Source: an uncultured Alphaproteobacteria bacterium (GTDB taxonomy: Bacteria; Pseudomonadota; Alphaproteobacteria; HIMB59; GCA-002718135). Taken from it: 64,000 bases of DNA. Within the stretch, counting starts at the first letter, position 1; every line of letters begins with the position of its first letter. Both the position numbers and the translations under genes were made by a program. The DNA lies in contig CACMKW010000001.1 in NCBI GenBank assembly GCA_902614395.1, positions 1-64,000 on the forward strand, in the 5' to 3' direction. Shown here one piece after another: positions 1-7,688 of the stretch. The notes below the pieces were generated by a model, which worked only from the letters and a program-made list of their open reading frames with translations, was not told the origin of the DNA and did no database searches.

Positions 1-81
1 TCAAAGTTTCCTGAAGGCATAGTAATGAATGAAATATTGACTGAGAAACAAATTTTTGAAACATATAATAAAGTTAAATGA
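1..81 (+). CDS. 3' end of an unidentified gene (partial)
   Basis: The first frame is open from base 1 to a TGA at 79-81 and reads as 26 codons ending in ETYNKVK. It runs into the window from the left and overlaps the proposed TTG start of the next gene by 26 nt, as is common in this compact genome. Too little is present to identify a family. It may be the tail of an enzyme in the same operon. Confidence is low because a short open frame can arise by chance. Confidence 0.4.
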   Translation, partial: SKFPEGIVMNEILTEKQIFETYNKVK

Positions 82-553
82 TAAAATGATTATTGATGAT
101 TTTAAAGTGCCTATTATTAAAAAGGGTGTTTCATCAGTATCTTCATTAAAAAATGAATTTATAAATAAAAAAATTATCTTATTTGGTGTGCCAGGAGCAT
201 TTACGCCAACTTGTTCTGAGAAACATCTTCCAGGTTACATAAAATTATTTAATTCATTTATAAATAAAAAAATTGATGGCATTTACTGTCTATCTGTAAA
301 TGATGAGCATGTGATGAAATCTTGGTTATTGAGTTATACAAACGGAGAAATAATCAATGGAATTGCAGATGGAAATGCTGAGATTACAAAATATTTTGAC
401 TTGCTATCTGATAAGACAAAAAATTATATGGGTTTTAGGTGTCGAAGGTTTGCCATGATCATTGAGAATAATATGATTATAAACAAGTTTATTGAAAATG
501 ATGGTGAATACCGTGTTAGTTCAGCTGAATATATTTTAGAACAAATCCAATGA
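56..553 (+). CDS. Peroxiredoxin, Prx5/AhpE-like thiol peroxidase
   Basis: Probably a cytosolic peroxiredoxin reducing hydrogen peroxide and organic peroxides. The signature PGAFTPTCS places the peroxidatic cysteine at about Cys53, preceded by the usual beta strand (ILFGV). SVNDEHVMKSW and ADGNAEITKYF match the Prx5 subgroup, as does the 165-residue length. No second conserved resolving cysteine is obvious, so it may be 1-Cys or glutaredoxin/thioredoxin-dependent. I take the TTG at 56 as the start because IIKLNDK aligns with the conserved N-terminal IxVGDKLP of the family. The ATG at 86 would remove that strand. The stop overlaps the next gene as ATGA, implying translational coupling to the SDR. 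Confidence 0.85.
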   Translation: MKHIIKLNDKMIIDDFKVPIIKKGVSSVSSLKNEFINKKIILFGVPGAFTPTCSEKHLPGYIKLFNSFINKKIDGIYCLSVNDEHVMKSWLLSYTNGEIINGIADGNAEITKYFDLLSDKTKNYMGFRCRRFAMIIENNMIINKFIENDGEYRVSSAEYILEQIQ

Positions 554-1287
554 ATAAAATTAATTTAGAAAATAGAGTAGCAATTGTAACGGGTGGAGCA
601 CAAGGCTTTGGGTTAGCAATTACAAAAAGATTTATAGGGTCAGGCGCAAAAGTACTAATATGGGATAAAGATGCAGAATATTTAAATAAAGTTGATCTAA
701 AAAATACTCAAAAAATTGAAGTTGATGTTTCAAATTATAAAAGTGTAGAGAATGCATTTGCTGAAAGCCTTACACATGAAAACAAAATTGATATTTTAAT
801 AAATAATGCAGGAATAGCTGGACCAAACTTTAAGACATGGGATTATCCACTTGAGGAATGGCAAAAAGTTATAGATATAGATCTAACGGGAGTATTTTAT
901 TGCTGTAAAACTATAGTTCCTCATTTTATCAAAAATAATTATGGACGTATCGTTAATATTTCCTCGATAGCTGGTAAGGAGGGTAATCCTAATGCAATGC
1001 CTTATAGTGCGGCAAAAGCAGGAGTTATTGCACTTACTAAATCTTTAGGAAAAGAATTAGCTGAAAATAACATTTCAGTTAATTGTGTTACCCCAGCACC
1101 TGCAAAGACGCGTATTTTTGATCAAATTACACAAGAACATATTGATTATATGTTATCAAAAATTCCAAGAAATAGATTTGTGTTAGTAGAAGAATTAGCT
1201 TCTTTAGTTGCATGGATGTCTTCTGAAGAAAATTCTTATACCACTGGATCAACTTTTGACTTGAGTGGAGGTAGAGCTACTTATTAA
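550..1287 (+). CDS. Short-chain dehydrogenase/reductase, FabG-like
   Basis: A 245-residue classical SDR oxidising or reducing a hydroxyl group with NAD(P). Visible motifs are the TGGAQGFG cofactor loop at about 15-22, NNAG at about 85-88, the catalytic Ser in NISSIAG and YSAAK. Asp-rich residues after beta2 (IWDKD) favour NAD over NADP. It lies upstream of a convergent sugar ABC transporter and in the same neighbourhood as sugar-acid enzymes, so a sugar or sugar-acid dehydrogenase is more likely than a fatty-acid reductase. Substrate cannot be read from sequence. It overlaps the peroxiredoxin gene by 4 nt, and its stop overlaps the permease stop on the other strand by 4 nt. Confidence 0.85.
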   Translation: MNKINLENRVAIVTGGAQGFGLAITKRFIGSGAKVLIWDKDAEYLNKVDLKNTQKIEVDVSNYKSVENAFAESLTHENKIDILINNAGIAGPNFKTWDYPLEEWQKVIDIDLTGVFYCCKTIVPHFIKNNYGRIVNISSIAGKEGNPNAMPYSAAKAGVIALTKSLGKELAENNISVNCVTPAPAKTRIFDQITQEHIDYMLSKIPRNRFVLVEELASLVAWMSSEENSYTTGSTFDLSGGRATY

Positions 1288-2261
1288 TTTTTTCTTCTTT
1301 GTATTAGAGCGTAGACTGTTACGGCTACTGTAATCATGAGCCCGTTAATAAATTTTACATAAAAACCAGATAAGCCTAAAGCAACTATTCCTGATTCTAA
1401 TGATCCAATAATTAATACTCCAATAAAAGTTCCAAAAATAGTACCTTTACCACCAAAGACTGAAGTGCCACCAACAAAGACGGCTGCTAGTGTTGTTAAC
1501 ATCAAACCTTCACCTTGTGTAGGCCAGAAATATAACATTTCATACATTGTAAAAATTCCTGCTAATGCAGAGAAAAATCCTAGTTGAACAAAAGCAATAA
1601 TTTTTACATTATCAACGTTAATTCCCATCATTTGAGCGCTTGCTTTGTTATCACCTACAAAGTGGATATGATTTCCAAATTTATGGTATCGATAAACCCA
1701 TTGCATCAATCCAGTTAATACAATGAACCAAATAAATTGCATTGGAATTTTTCCAAATAATTTTTCAACAAATATCATATGATGCCATGTTCCATCTGCT
1801 ACATCGACGATTGCAATACCGCTACCTTGAGAAATTACATTAACTAATCCACGCCAAAAAAATAATGTACCTATAGTGGCAACTATTGAAGGTATACCAA
1901 TTTTAGTAACAAGTAATCCATTTACTAATCCAGCAAACATTCCAAGTGAAGTTGCCAAAATAAATGCTATAAAAAAGTTACCATCAGTCGATGTCATTAT
2001 AATTCCAAATATTAGAGATGTAATTCCAACTATAGATGGAAACGATAAATCAATTTCACCAAGTGTAACAACAAATGTTGCTGATATAGCAATAATTCCA
2101 AAAAAAGGCATTGATTGCATAAAAGCTCTATAAATAGGAAATCTTGTAAATACATGTGGTGCACCAAGAAAGTAAATTAGGAATAGTACTACAGCAATTA
2201 TAGTAATACTAATTTCAAGTTTGTGAGTTTTTACAAAATAACTATTTAATAAATTATTCAT
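1284..2261 (-). CDS. CUT2-family sugar ABC transporter permease (RbsC/FrcC-like)
   Basis: Inner-membrane permease of a carbohydrate uptake ABC transporter. It is 325 residues long with about nine hydrophobic segments. The RbsC/FrcC signatures are clear: GEIDLSFPSIVG, followed by NGLLVTKIGIPSIVATIGTLFFWRG and, near the C-terminus, FVGGTSVFGGKGTIFGT. It is the last gene of a three-gene minus-strand operon (binding protein, ATPase, permease) and begins directly after the ATPase stop. The arrangement with a single-domain ATPase resembles the fructose FrcBCA type rather than ribose RbsA systems with a duplicated ATPase. The substrate is unproven; monosaccharides, polyols and cyclitols are all plausible for this family. 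Confidence 0.92.
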   Translation of the reverse strand: MNNLLNSYFVKTHKLEISITIIAVVLFLIYFLGAPHVFTRFPIYRAFMQSMPFFGIIAISATFVVTLGEIDLSFPSIVGITSLIFGIIMTSTDGNFFIAFILATSLGMFAGLVNGLLVTKIGIPSIVATIGTLFFWRGLVNVISQGSGIAIVDVADGTWHHMIFVEKLFGKIPMQFIWFIVLTGLMQWVYRYHKFGNHIHFVGDNKASAQMMGINVDNVKIIAFVQLGFFSALAGIFTMYEMLYFWPTQGEGLMLTTLAAVFVGGTSVFGGKGTIFGTFIGVLIIGSLESGIVALGLSGFYVKFINGLMITVAVTVYALIQRRKN

Positions 2262-3029
2262 TTAATCTTCCACTTTTATTTTTCCTGATTCATGAAGTTG
2301 AATCATTTTTTGAACAAGTTCTTCTCTTGATATATCTTCTTTATTAAATTCCCCAACAACCTCACCTCTATCTAAAATAATAAATCTATCTGCAGCTCCA
2401 TATACGTGTATAATATTATGATCGATAAATATTGCAGATTTGTTTTCATTCTTTAAACCTTTTACAAAATTAAGAACTTTTTCTGTTTCTTGTATCGATA
2501 ATCCCATTGTTGGTTCATCTAATACGATTAAATCAGAATTAAAATACAATGATCTACCAAAAGCTACACCTTGTTTTTCACCACCAGAAAGTCCCATTAC
2601 TTGAGAGTCAACTGTTATAGCTTTTGAAGTAAAGCCTATATAGTCGCGTAAAATTTTTTCTGCTTCTTTTCTTTGTTTTTTTATATCCAAAAAACCAAAT
2701 GAATTTGTAATTTCTCTTCCTGCAAAGATATTTCTGTATAATTCTTGCTGATCACATAATGCTCTTTCTTGATACACTGCTTCAATCCCCATTTTTCTTG
2801 ATTGAGCAACTGATTTAATTTGTACTTCTTTTTCTTTAAAAAAAACTTTTCCCGTGTTTGGACTATGAACTCCTGTTATAACTTTAATAAGTGTAGATTT
2901 TCCAGCTCCGTTATCACCGATTAAAGCTACTACTTCACCTTTGTTTATTTTGATATTTACATCTTTTAAAACTTTTACGTTTCCAAAGTTTTTATAAATA
3001 TTTTGTAATTTTAAGAGTTCTTCAGCCAT
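2262..3029 (-). CDS. Sugar ABC transporter ATPase, single nucleotide-binding domain
   Basis: Cytoplasmic ATPase energising the adjacent permease. Walker A is GDNGAGKST at residues 38-46, the signature is LSGGEKQGV and Walker B is LIVLDEPT followed by the H-loop IDHN. At 255 residues it carries one ABC domain, unlike the roughly 500-residue RbsA/MglA proteins. This is the FrcA-type organisation, in which the ATPase presumably homodimerises. It ends immediately before the permease start, so the two are co-transcribed. A perfect hairpin lies immediately upstream of its start and probably lowers its expression relative to the binding protein. Confidence 0.93.
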   Translation of the reverse strand: MAEELLKLQNIYKNFGNVKVLKDVNIKINKGEVVALIGDNGAGKSTLIKVITGVHSPNTGKVFFKEKEVQIKSVAQSRKMGIEAVYQERALCDQQELYRNIFAGREITNSFGFLDIKKQRKEAEKILRDYIGFTSKAITVDSQVMGLSGGEKQGVAFGRSLYFNSDLIVLDEPTMGLSIQETEKVLNFVKGLKNENKSAIFIDHNIIHVYGAADRFIILDRGEVVGEFNKEDISREELVQKMIQLHESGKIKVED

Positions 3030-3038
3030 AAAAATAAA

Positions 3039-3061
3039 CCTGCCTTATAAAATAAGGCAGG
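3039..3061 (-). terminator. Intra-operon hairpin between binding-protein and ATPase genes
   Basis: A perfect 10-bp inverted repeat (CCTGCCTTAT / ATAAGGCAGG) with a 3-nt loop sits between the binding-protein stop and the ATPase start. On the minus strand it is followed by TTTATTTTT, so it resembles an intrinsic terminator placed 9 nt before the ATPase ATG. In binding-protein transporters such elements commonly act as partial terminators or 3'-end stabilisers that raise the binding protein above the membrane components. That role is inferred here. Confidence 0.75.
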
Positions 3062-3075
3062 CTATAATATTTAAT

Positions 3076-4056
3076 TTATCTAATTTGTACTGCTGCTAAT
3101 GGAGCAACAGCATCAACGTTATCAGCTGTAACAAATGCAGCACCAGTATCCATTGCTAATCCAGCCATTCCATATTTTGTACTTAGGAATAACTGAACAA
3201 TTGGCATATATCCTTGGATAAATGGTTGTTGATCAATTACAACGTCAATGTATCCAGAATTAATTCCGTCTACAATTGGAGCTGATAAATCAAATCCAGC
3301 ACCACATACTTCTTCAGTACCATGACCTGCAGCCTTCATATATGTTGGTAAACTTGCAGTTAATCCACCATGATCTGTAATAGCCATTTTGATATCAGGA
3401 TTTGCACTATAAGTAGCAACGTACATAGGAGTTCCTTGAGATGCATCTGAGTTTACATTATCAGGAATTTCTTGATAAACTACTTCAACACCTGCTGCTT
3501 CAACACCAGCTATTGCACCTTTAGTTCTTTCTCCTCTGTTTGGCATACTTGCAAGACCCCAGATAAAAGCTTTATCTCCAGCTTGTAGACCACAAACTTC
3601 AACAGCTTTTTTACCTAGATTAAATCCAGCATCGAATAGATCTGCACCTGCATAACCAAATCCTTCAGTTTTATATTCTGCTTCAAGATCAGGAAGAGGT
3701 GTATTCATAGTAGTTATTACTATACCCATTTCTCTAGCTTCTTGAATGATAGGTCTCATAGCAGCGTCTCCTGGAAAACCATAGATTGCAATTCCATCAG
3801 GCTGTAAAGCTACAGCTTCTTTAAATTGTTTAATCATGATTTCTGAGTTCCACTGTGACCAGTAGTAATCTACTTCACAACCAGTGTGTTCAGCAGCAGC
3901 TACTGCTCCATTGTAAACGATAGTTCCAAATGGGCCACCTTCAGGACCACCTGGGAAAAATATAAATTTCTTATCACAGCTGTAATCATTTTTTGCTACT
4001 GCTGAAGTAGATGCAAAAGCAAAAAATAAAGCAATGACAGCAAAGATTTTTTTCAT
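3076..4056 (-). CDS. Periplasmic sugar-binding protein of CUT2 ABC transporter
   Basis: Secreted ligand-binding component of the sugar ABC transporter. The N-terminus MKKIFAVIALFFAFASTSAVA is a signal peptide, followed by a mature region of the periplasmic-binding-protein/LacI fold (DGIAIYGFPGDAAMRPIIQ, then AITDHGGLTASLPTY in the second lobe). I chose the ATG at 4056 rather than the one at 4080 because a strong GGAGG (complement of 4061-4065) lies 4 nt upstream and the signal peptide then starts correctly. It is the promoter-proximal gene of the operon. Relatives include fructose (FrcB) and rhizopine (MocB) binding proteins. The divergent oxygenase genes make a modified sugar or cyclitol worth considering as ligand. 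Confidence 0.9.
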   Translation of the reverse strand: MKKIFAVIALFFAFASTSAVAKNDYSCDKKFIFFPGGPEGGPFGTIVYNGAVAAAEHTGCEVDYYWSQWNSEIMIKQFKEAVALQPDGIAIYGFPGDAAMRPIIQEAREMGIVITTMNTPLPDLEAEYKTEGFGYAGADLFDAGFNLGKKAVEVCGLQAGDKAFIWGLASMPNRGERTKGAIAGVEAAGVEVVYQEIPDNVNSDASQGTPMYVATYSANPDIKMAITDHGGLTASLPTYMKAAGHGTEEVCGAGFDLSAPIVDGINSGYIDVVIDQQPFIQGYMPIVQLFLSTKYGMAGLAMDTGAAFVTADNVDAVAPLAAVQIR

Positions 4057-4060
4057 AATT

Positions 4061-4065
4061 CCTCC
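4061..4065 (-). promoter_or_regulatory. Strong Shine-Dalgarno for the sugar-binding protein
   Basis: On the minus strand GGAGG stands 4 nt before the ATG at 4056. Most genes in this window lack a recognisable Shine-Dalgarno, so this one both fixes the start and suggests high translation. Confidence 0.8.
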
Positions 4066-4080
4066 AAATAATTTATGCAT

Positions 4081-4246
4081 TAATTTATAAGTAAATAAAT
4101 CAATAATACAATTAAATTAAATTATTAAAGATCTTATTACAAATTAAATCCCTCTTTCTTTTGATAGATAAAATAGTCGCACTTATTTACCAATTTAAAG
4201 CAATTTTTATATTTATAAGATTATCAAAAAGTGCTATTTTTTCATT
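4081..4246. promoter_or_regulatory. Divergent promoter region, transporter versus oxygenase cluster
   Basis: This AT-rich gap separates the minus-strand transporter operon from the plus-strand oxygenase operon and must hold both promoters. It contains an imperfect inverted pair: AAAATAGTCGCACTT at 4170-4184 and AAGTGCTATTTT at 4229-4240, whose complement is AAAATAGCACTT. The pair could be an operator controlling both directions. No regulator gene is nearby. The site is suggestive only, since AT-rich matches are easy to find. Confidence 0.4.
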
Positions 4247-5233
4247 ATGGATGTTGATTTAGGTAAATGGTATCGAGCAAATATAGATAAAAAAGAATTC
4301 AAGCAGTTATGTAAGAAATCTGATTGGCAGGGTTTTAAGCATATGATTATTTATTTTACATCTCTGTTTCTCTTTGGATATCTTGCGTATGTCACTTGGG
4401 GCACTTGGTGGTCATTACTATTTTTTATAATATACGGAAATATTTGGGGATGCAGCGATGCTATATGGCATGAAACTGGTCACAGAACTGCTTTTAAATC
4501 TAAATTCTGGAATGACTTCTTTTATTATATTGCTAGTTTCATGGATAATTTTGAACCTATCAGATGGAGATATTCTCATTATCATCATCATACTTATACT
4601 CAATTTAATGATCCTGTAGATTTTGAAATACATGTAAAAAAACCAACTGACTTGATTGTGTTTTTCTCTCATTACATTCCATTCTCTGGTTTTATTTTCT
4701 TTAAAAATTCTCTTCAATGGGAAACTATAAAACATGCATTTGGTGTAACTACTGATGTAATGAAAGTTTGTATTCCAAAAAATGAAAGATGGAAATGTAG
4801 ATTATCTGCGTGGAGTCATCTTTCTATTTGGATAATTAGTATAGCTTCTTCACTTTACTTTCAAAGTTGGCTTCCAGTTCTATATGTTTTATTGCCTAAT
4901 TTTTATGGAAAGACCCTTGTTATGCTTATGGGTCTTACTCAACACGCAGGACTTAGAGAAGATAAAAGAGACCATAGGTATACAACTAGAACAGTATATT
5001 TAAATCCAGTTTTAAGTTTTTTATATTGGCATATGGAATATCATGTTGAGCACCATATGTTCCCTCAAGTTCCCTCACATAATTTACCTAAGCTGCATGC
5101 TATGATTAAAGATCAATTACCACCTGCCAGAAAAGGTCTTCTTGGGGCTTATAAAGAAATTATTCCAGCACTCATAAAACAAGCAAAAAATCCTGACTAT
5201 CAAATTCCATTATCTGTTCCAAGCAACGCTTAG
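4247..5233 (+). CDS. Membrane di-iron desaturase/hydroxylase, MocD-like (copy 1)
   Basis: Integral membrane oxygenase of the fatty-acid desaturase superfamily. The three histidine boxes that hold the di-iron centre are intact: HETGH at 75-79, HYHHH at 111-115 and EYHVEHH ending at 270, plus TQHAG at about 232. Four or more hydrophobic segments flank them. It is followed at once by a ferredoxin reductase and a Rieske ferredoxin, the same three-part set as MocD/MocF/MocE, which degrade the rhizopine 3-O-methyl-scyllo-inosamine. It may therefore hydroxylate or O-demethylate a sugar-like compound, not desaturate lipid. A lipid or alkane substrate cannot be excluded. Confidence 0.82.
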   Translation: MDVDLGKWYRANIDKKEFKQLCKKSDWQGFKHMIIYFTSLFLFGYLAYVTWGTWWSLLFFIIYGNIWGCSDAIWHETGHRTAFKSKFWNDFFYYIASFMDNFEPIRWRYSHYHHHTYTQFNDPVDFEIHVKKPTDLIVFFSHYIPFSGFIFFKNSLQWETIKHAFGVTTDVMKVCIPKNERWKCRLSAWSHLSIWIISIASSLYFQSWLPVLYVLLPNFYGKTLVMLMGLTQHAGLREDKRDHRYTTRTVYLNPVLSFLYWHMEYHVEHHMFPQVPSHNLPKLHAMIKDQLPPARKGLLGAYKEIIPALIKQAKNPDYQIPLSVPSNA

Positions 5234-5238
5234 ACTGA

Positions 5239-6468
5239 GTGAAAAATAACATTATAATTTTAGGTGGCGGTCAAGCCGGAATCTATGCTGCTAGAGAGAT
5301 TAGGCAAAATGATTCAAAATCAAATATTAAAATTTTAGGTGAAGAAAATTTATTACCATACGAAAGACCTCCTTTATCTAAAGATTTTTTGCTAGATAAA
5401 AAAAAAGAAGAAGATCTTTATTTTCATTCTAGCGACGTACTAAAAAATGAAAATATAGAATTTGAAAATATATCAATTAATAAAGTTGATTTTGAAAATA
5501 AAAAACTTTTTGCAAAAAATGATAATGTTTACTCTTATGATAGTTTGCTTATTTCAACAGGTTCTGAAAATAAAAAACTTACTTTAGATAATAATTTAAA
5601 GAATGATATTTATTATCTAAGAAATTTAGAAGAAGCCAAAAAAATTAAAGAAATAGTTTCAAATAAAAATAAAATAACAATTATTGGTGGTGGTTTCATT
5701 GGCTTAGAAATTGCCTCATCTTTATCTCAGCTTCAAAAGAAAGTAATTGTTATTGAAATTGGTAATCAGCTTATGGGAAGAATTATACCCAAACAAATTG
5801 CTGATTTAGTTCAATACACTCATATAGAACATGGAAATGAAATAATATTAAATAAACAGATAGAAAAAATAACAAAAAAAAATGGCGATTATGAAATTTT
5901 ATTAAATGATAATTCTTTAATAGAAACAGATTTTATAATTGCAGGTATAGGCTCAACCCCGACTGTAAAGTTATTTGAAAATACAAATTTAAAGCTTGAT
6001 AATGGTATAGTTACTAATCAATTTTGTGAAACTTCTATTAAAGATGTTTATGCAGCAGGTGACGTATCTAATTTTTATCATCCATTCTATGAAAGAAATA
6101 TGCGACTCGAGTCTTATCAACATGCACAAAATCATGGAATATGTGCTGGAAAAAATATTGCTGGAGTAAAAACAGAATACACTTCAATTCCTTGGATGTG
6201 GTCTGATCAATTTAATTTGAATCTTCAACTAACTGGTATTTGTGATGAGTATGATGAAATCATCGAAAGAGGTAATGATATTAATAATGGTGTTATTTAT
6301 TTTTTCTTAAAAAATAATAAAATAAGAGGAGCATGTGGTGTTGGAATCATAGGAAAAGTAGGCCGTGACATTAGAATAACCTCTAAATTAAGTGAAAAAA
6401 ATACCATTGTAGATAAACAAATTCTTTCAGATCAAAATCTAAAATTAAATAAACTTATGCAAAAATAA
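5239..6468 (+). CDS. FAD/NAD(P)H ferredoxin reductase, MocF-like
   Basis: A 409-residue pyridine nucleotide-disulfide-type flavoprotein that would pass electrons from NAD(P)H to the adjacent Rieske ferredoxin. The FAD-binding motif is GGGQAGIYAA near residue 10, followed by PYERPPLSK, which is typical of rubredoxin, putidaredoxin and Rieske-ferredoxin reductases. The NAD-binding motif IIGGGFIGLEIASSL lies at about 150-165, and the second FAD motif is DVYAAGDV at about 270. No redox-active cysteine pair is present, as expected for a ferredoxin reductase. The start is GTG, 5 nt after the desaturase stop, so the two are co-transcribed. Confidence 0.88.
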   Translation: MKNNIIILGGGQAGIYAAREIRQNDSKSNIKILGEENLLPYERPPLSKDFLLDKKKEEDLYFHSSDVLKNENIEFENISINKVDFENKKLFAKNDNVYSYDSLLISTGSENKKLTLDNNLKNDIYYLRNLEEAKKIKEIVSNKNKITIIGGGFIGLEIASSLSQLQKKVIVIEIGNQLMGRIIPKQIADLVQYTHIEHGNEIILNKQIEKITKKNGDYEILLNDNSLIETDFIIAGIGSTPTVKLFENTNLKLDNGIVTNQFCETSIKDVYAAGDVSNFYHPFYERNMRLESYQHAQNHGICAGKNIAGVKTEYTSIPWMWSDQFNLNLQLTGICDEYDEIIERGNDINNGVIYFFLKNNKIRGACGVGIIGKVGRDIRITSKLSEKNTIVDKQILSDQNLKLNKLMQK

Positions 6469-6520
6469 CAATTTAATTATTTTGTATTTATTTTCATAAA
6501 ATAGCTATTATATACAATCT

Positions 6521-6838
6521 ATGTCTGAAGAAAATTGGATTGAAGTAGGGTCTACAGATAGTATTGAAGAAGAGGATCTCATCAGATTTGATCATCAAGA
6601 TAAAACTTTTTGTGTGTATAAGCTAACAGATGGTTTTTATGCTACTGATGGAATTTGTACACACGAGGCGGTACATCTTGAAGATGGTTTGGTTATGGAT
6701 GATGAAATTGAATGTCCAATGCACCAGGGAATTTTTAATATTAAATCCGGAGAAGCTTTAAGCCCACCAGCGTGTGAGGATTTAAAAACATATCCAGTTA
6801 AAGTTGATAATGACAAAATTTTCATTAAGATAGATTAA
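6521..6838 (+). CDS. Rieske-type [2Fe-2S] ferredoxin, MocE-like
   Basis: Small soluble electron carrier of 105 residues. The Rieske cluster ligands are Cys46 and His48 in CTHE and Cys65 and His68 in CPMHQG, the spacing of bacterial Rieske ferredoxins. The size and the pairing with a flavin reductase and a desaturase-family oxygenase match the MocE family. It probably feeds electrons to one or both desaturase-like proteins of this cluster. The 52-nt upstream gap holds TATTAT at 6506-6511, 9 nt before the ATG, with no Shine-Dalgarno, so it may have its own promoter and a very short leader. Confidence 0.9.
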   Translation: MSEENWIEVGSTDSIEEEDLIRFDHQDKTFCVYKLTDGFYATDGICTHEAVHLEDGLVMDDEIECPMHQGIFNIKSGEALSPPACEDLKTYPVKVDNDKIFIKID

Positions 6839-6857
6839 CTATTTTTTTGGAGAATTT

Positions 6858-7685
6858 ATGAGCAGAAAAAAACTTACAGTTTATGATTATTTGCAATGCA
6901 AAGGTAAAAGACAACTAAGTGTAATGTTTGTGCATAATGCTGATGAAGCTGCAGCAGCTGAAGAGGCAGGCATTGATATGATTTGTACTTCTCATGATGC
7001 TCCACAATTTGGTATTTTCAATTCTTTTGATGAGCTTAAGCGAATTCGCGAGGCTGCACCAACTTGCTTTATGCAATCCGGAGGAGCAGTAAGAGTAGCT
7101 TCTGAATACGAAGCAATGAAACTATCACACAAGTATTTAGACATTGGTGCAGATGTTATCTATGGTGGTAATTGGAGTTACAAATGGATTAGAGCATTAA
7201 GAGATGAGTATGTTCCAATTAATAGTCATGTTGGATTAGTTCCAGGAAATGCTACTTGGATTGGAGGATTTGTTGCACAAGGTAAAACAGCAGATAAAGC
7301 CATAAGAATATTAGAACATACTCTTGAGTTACAAAAAGCGGGTGCTATTGGAGTTGAACTCGAAGTAGTTCCACCAAAAGTTGCAGAAGTTATTACAAAA
7401 AAAGTTGATATCATGACTCTCTCAATGGGAAGTGGTTCTGGATGTGATGGGCAATATTTATTTGCTAATGATGTACTCGGATATACCCAAGGAAAAATAC
7501 CAAGACATGCTCGAATTTATAGAAATTTTAAAAAAGAATTTTCAAAACTACAAGCTGAAAGAGTAAGTGCATTCAAAGAGTTTCACGATGATACGGTAAA
7601 CAAAAAATTTAATGATCCTAAAATCACAGTTAACATTGATGAAGGTGAATTTGAAAAATTTTTAAAGCTTTCAGAAAAATTTTGA
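6858..7685 (+). CDS. PanB-like TIM-barrel protein lacking the usual metal ligands
   Basis: A 275-residue protein aligning by eye with ketopantoate hydroxymethyltransferase (PanB). SHVGLVPG...GGFVAQGK and GVELEVVP match GHLGLTPQ...GGYKVQGR and LVLECVP, so the family call is secure and the catalytic-base glutamate is kept as Glu169. The three Mg ligands of E. coli PanB (Asp45, Asp84, Glu114) are not: their positions appear to hold Ser/His at 45-46, Gly75 and Tyr102. It is therefore unlikely to be an ordinary PanB. A GGAGA lies 7 nt before the ATG. Its place between the electron-transfer genes and the second desaturase implies a role in the same pathway, perhaps on a keto-acid or one-carbon product. 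Confidence 0.75.
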   Translation: MSRKKLTVYDYLQCKGKRQLSVMFVHNADEAAAAEEAGIDMICTSHDAPQFGIFNSFDELKRIREAAPTCFMQSGGAVRVASEYEAMKLSHKYLDIGADVIYGGNWSYKWIRALRDEYVPINSHVGLVPGNATWIGGFVAQGKTADKAIRILEHTLELQKAGAIGVELEVVPPKVAEVITKKVDIMTLSMGSGSGCDGQYLFANDVLGYTQGKIPRHARIYRNFKKEFSKLQAERVSAFKEFHDDTVNKKFNDPKITVNIDEGEFEKFLKLSEKF

Positions 7686-7688
7686 TTA

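Noticed and set aside
1876..2133. Open frame opposite the sugar permease gene
   Set aside because: It lies entirely within a well-supported permease on the other strand and shows no domain; similar antisense frames opposite purL, smc and the TpsA genes were rejected likewise.
4247..5233. Simple fatty-acid desaturase or alkane hydroxylase (AlkB) annotation
   Set aside because: Box content alone fits those families, but the adjacent Rieske ferredoxin, flavin reductase and sugar transporter match the MocDEF pattern better, and no rubredoxin is present. A lipid role is not excluded.
6858..7685. Straightforward panB (ketopantoate hydroxymethyltransferase)
   Set aside because: The three metal-ligand positions appear to be replaced, and no panC or other pantothenate gene is nearby.
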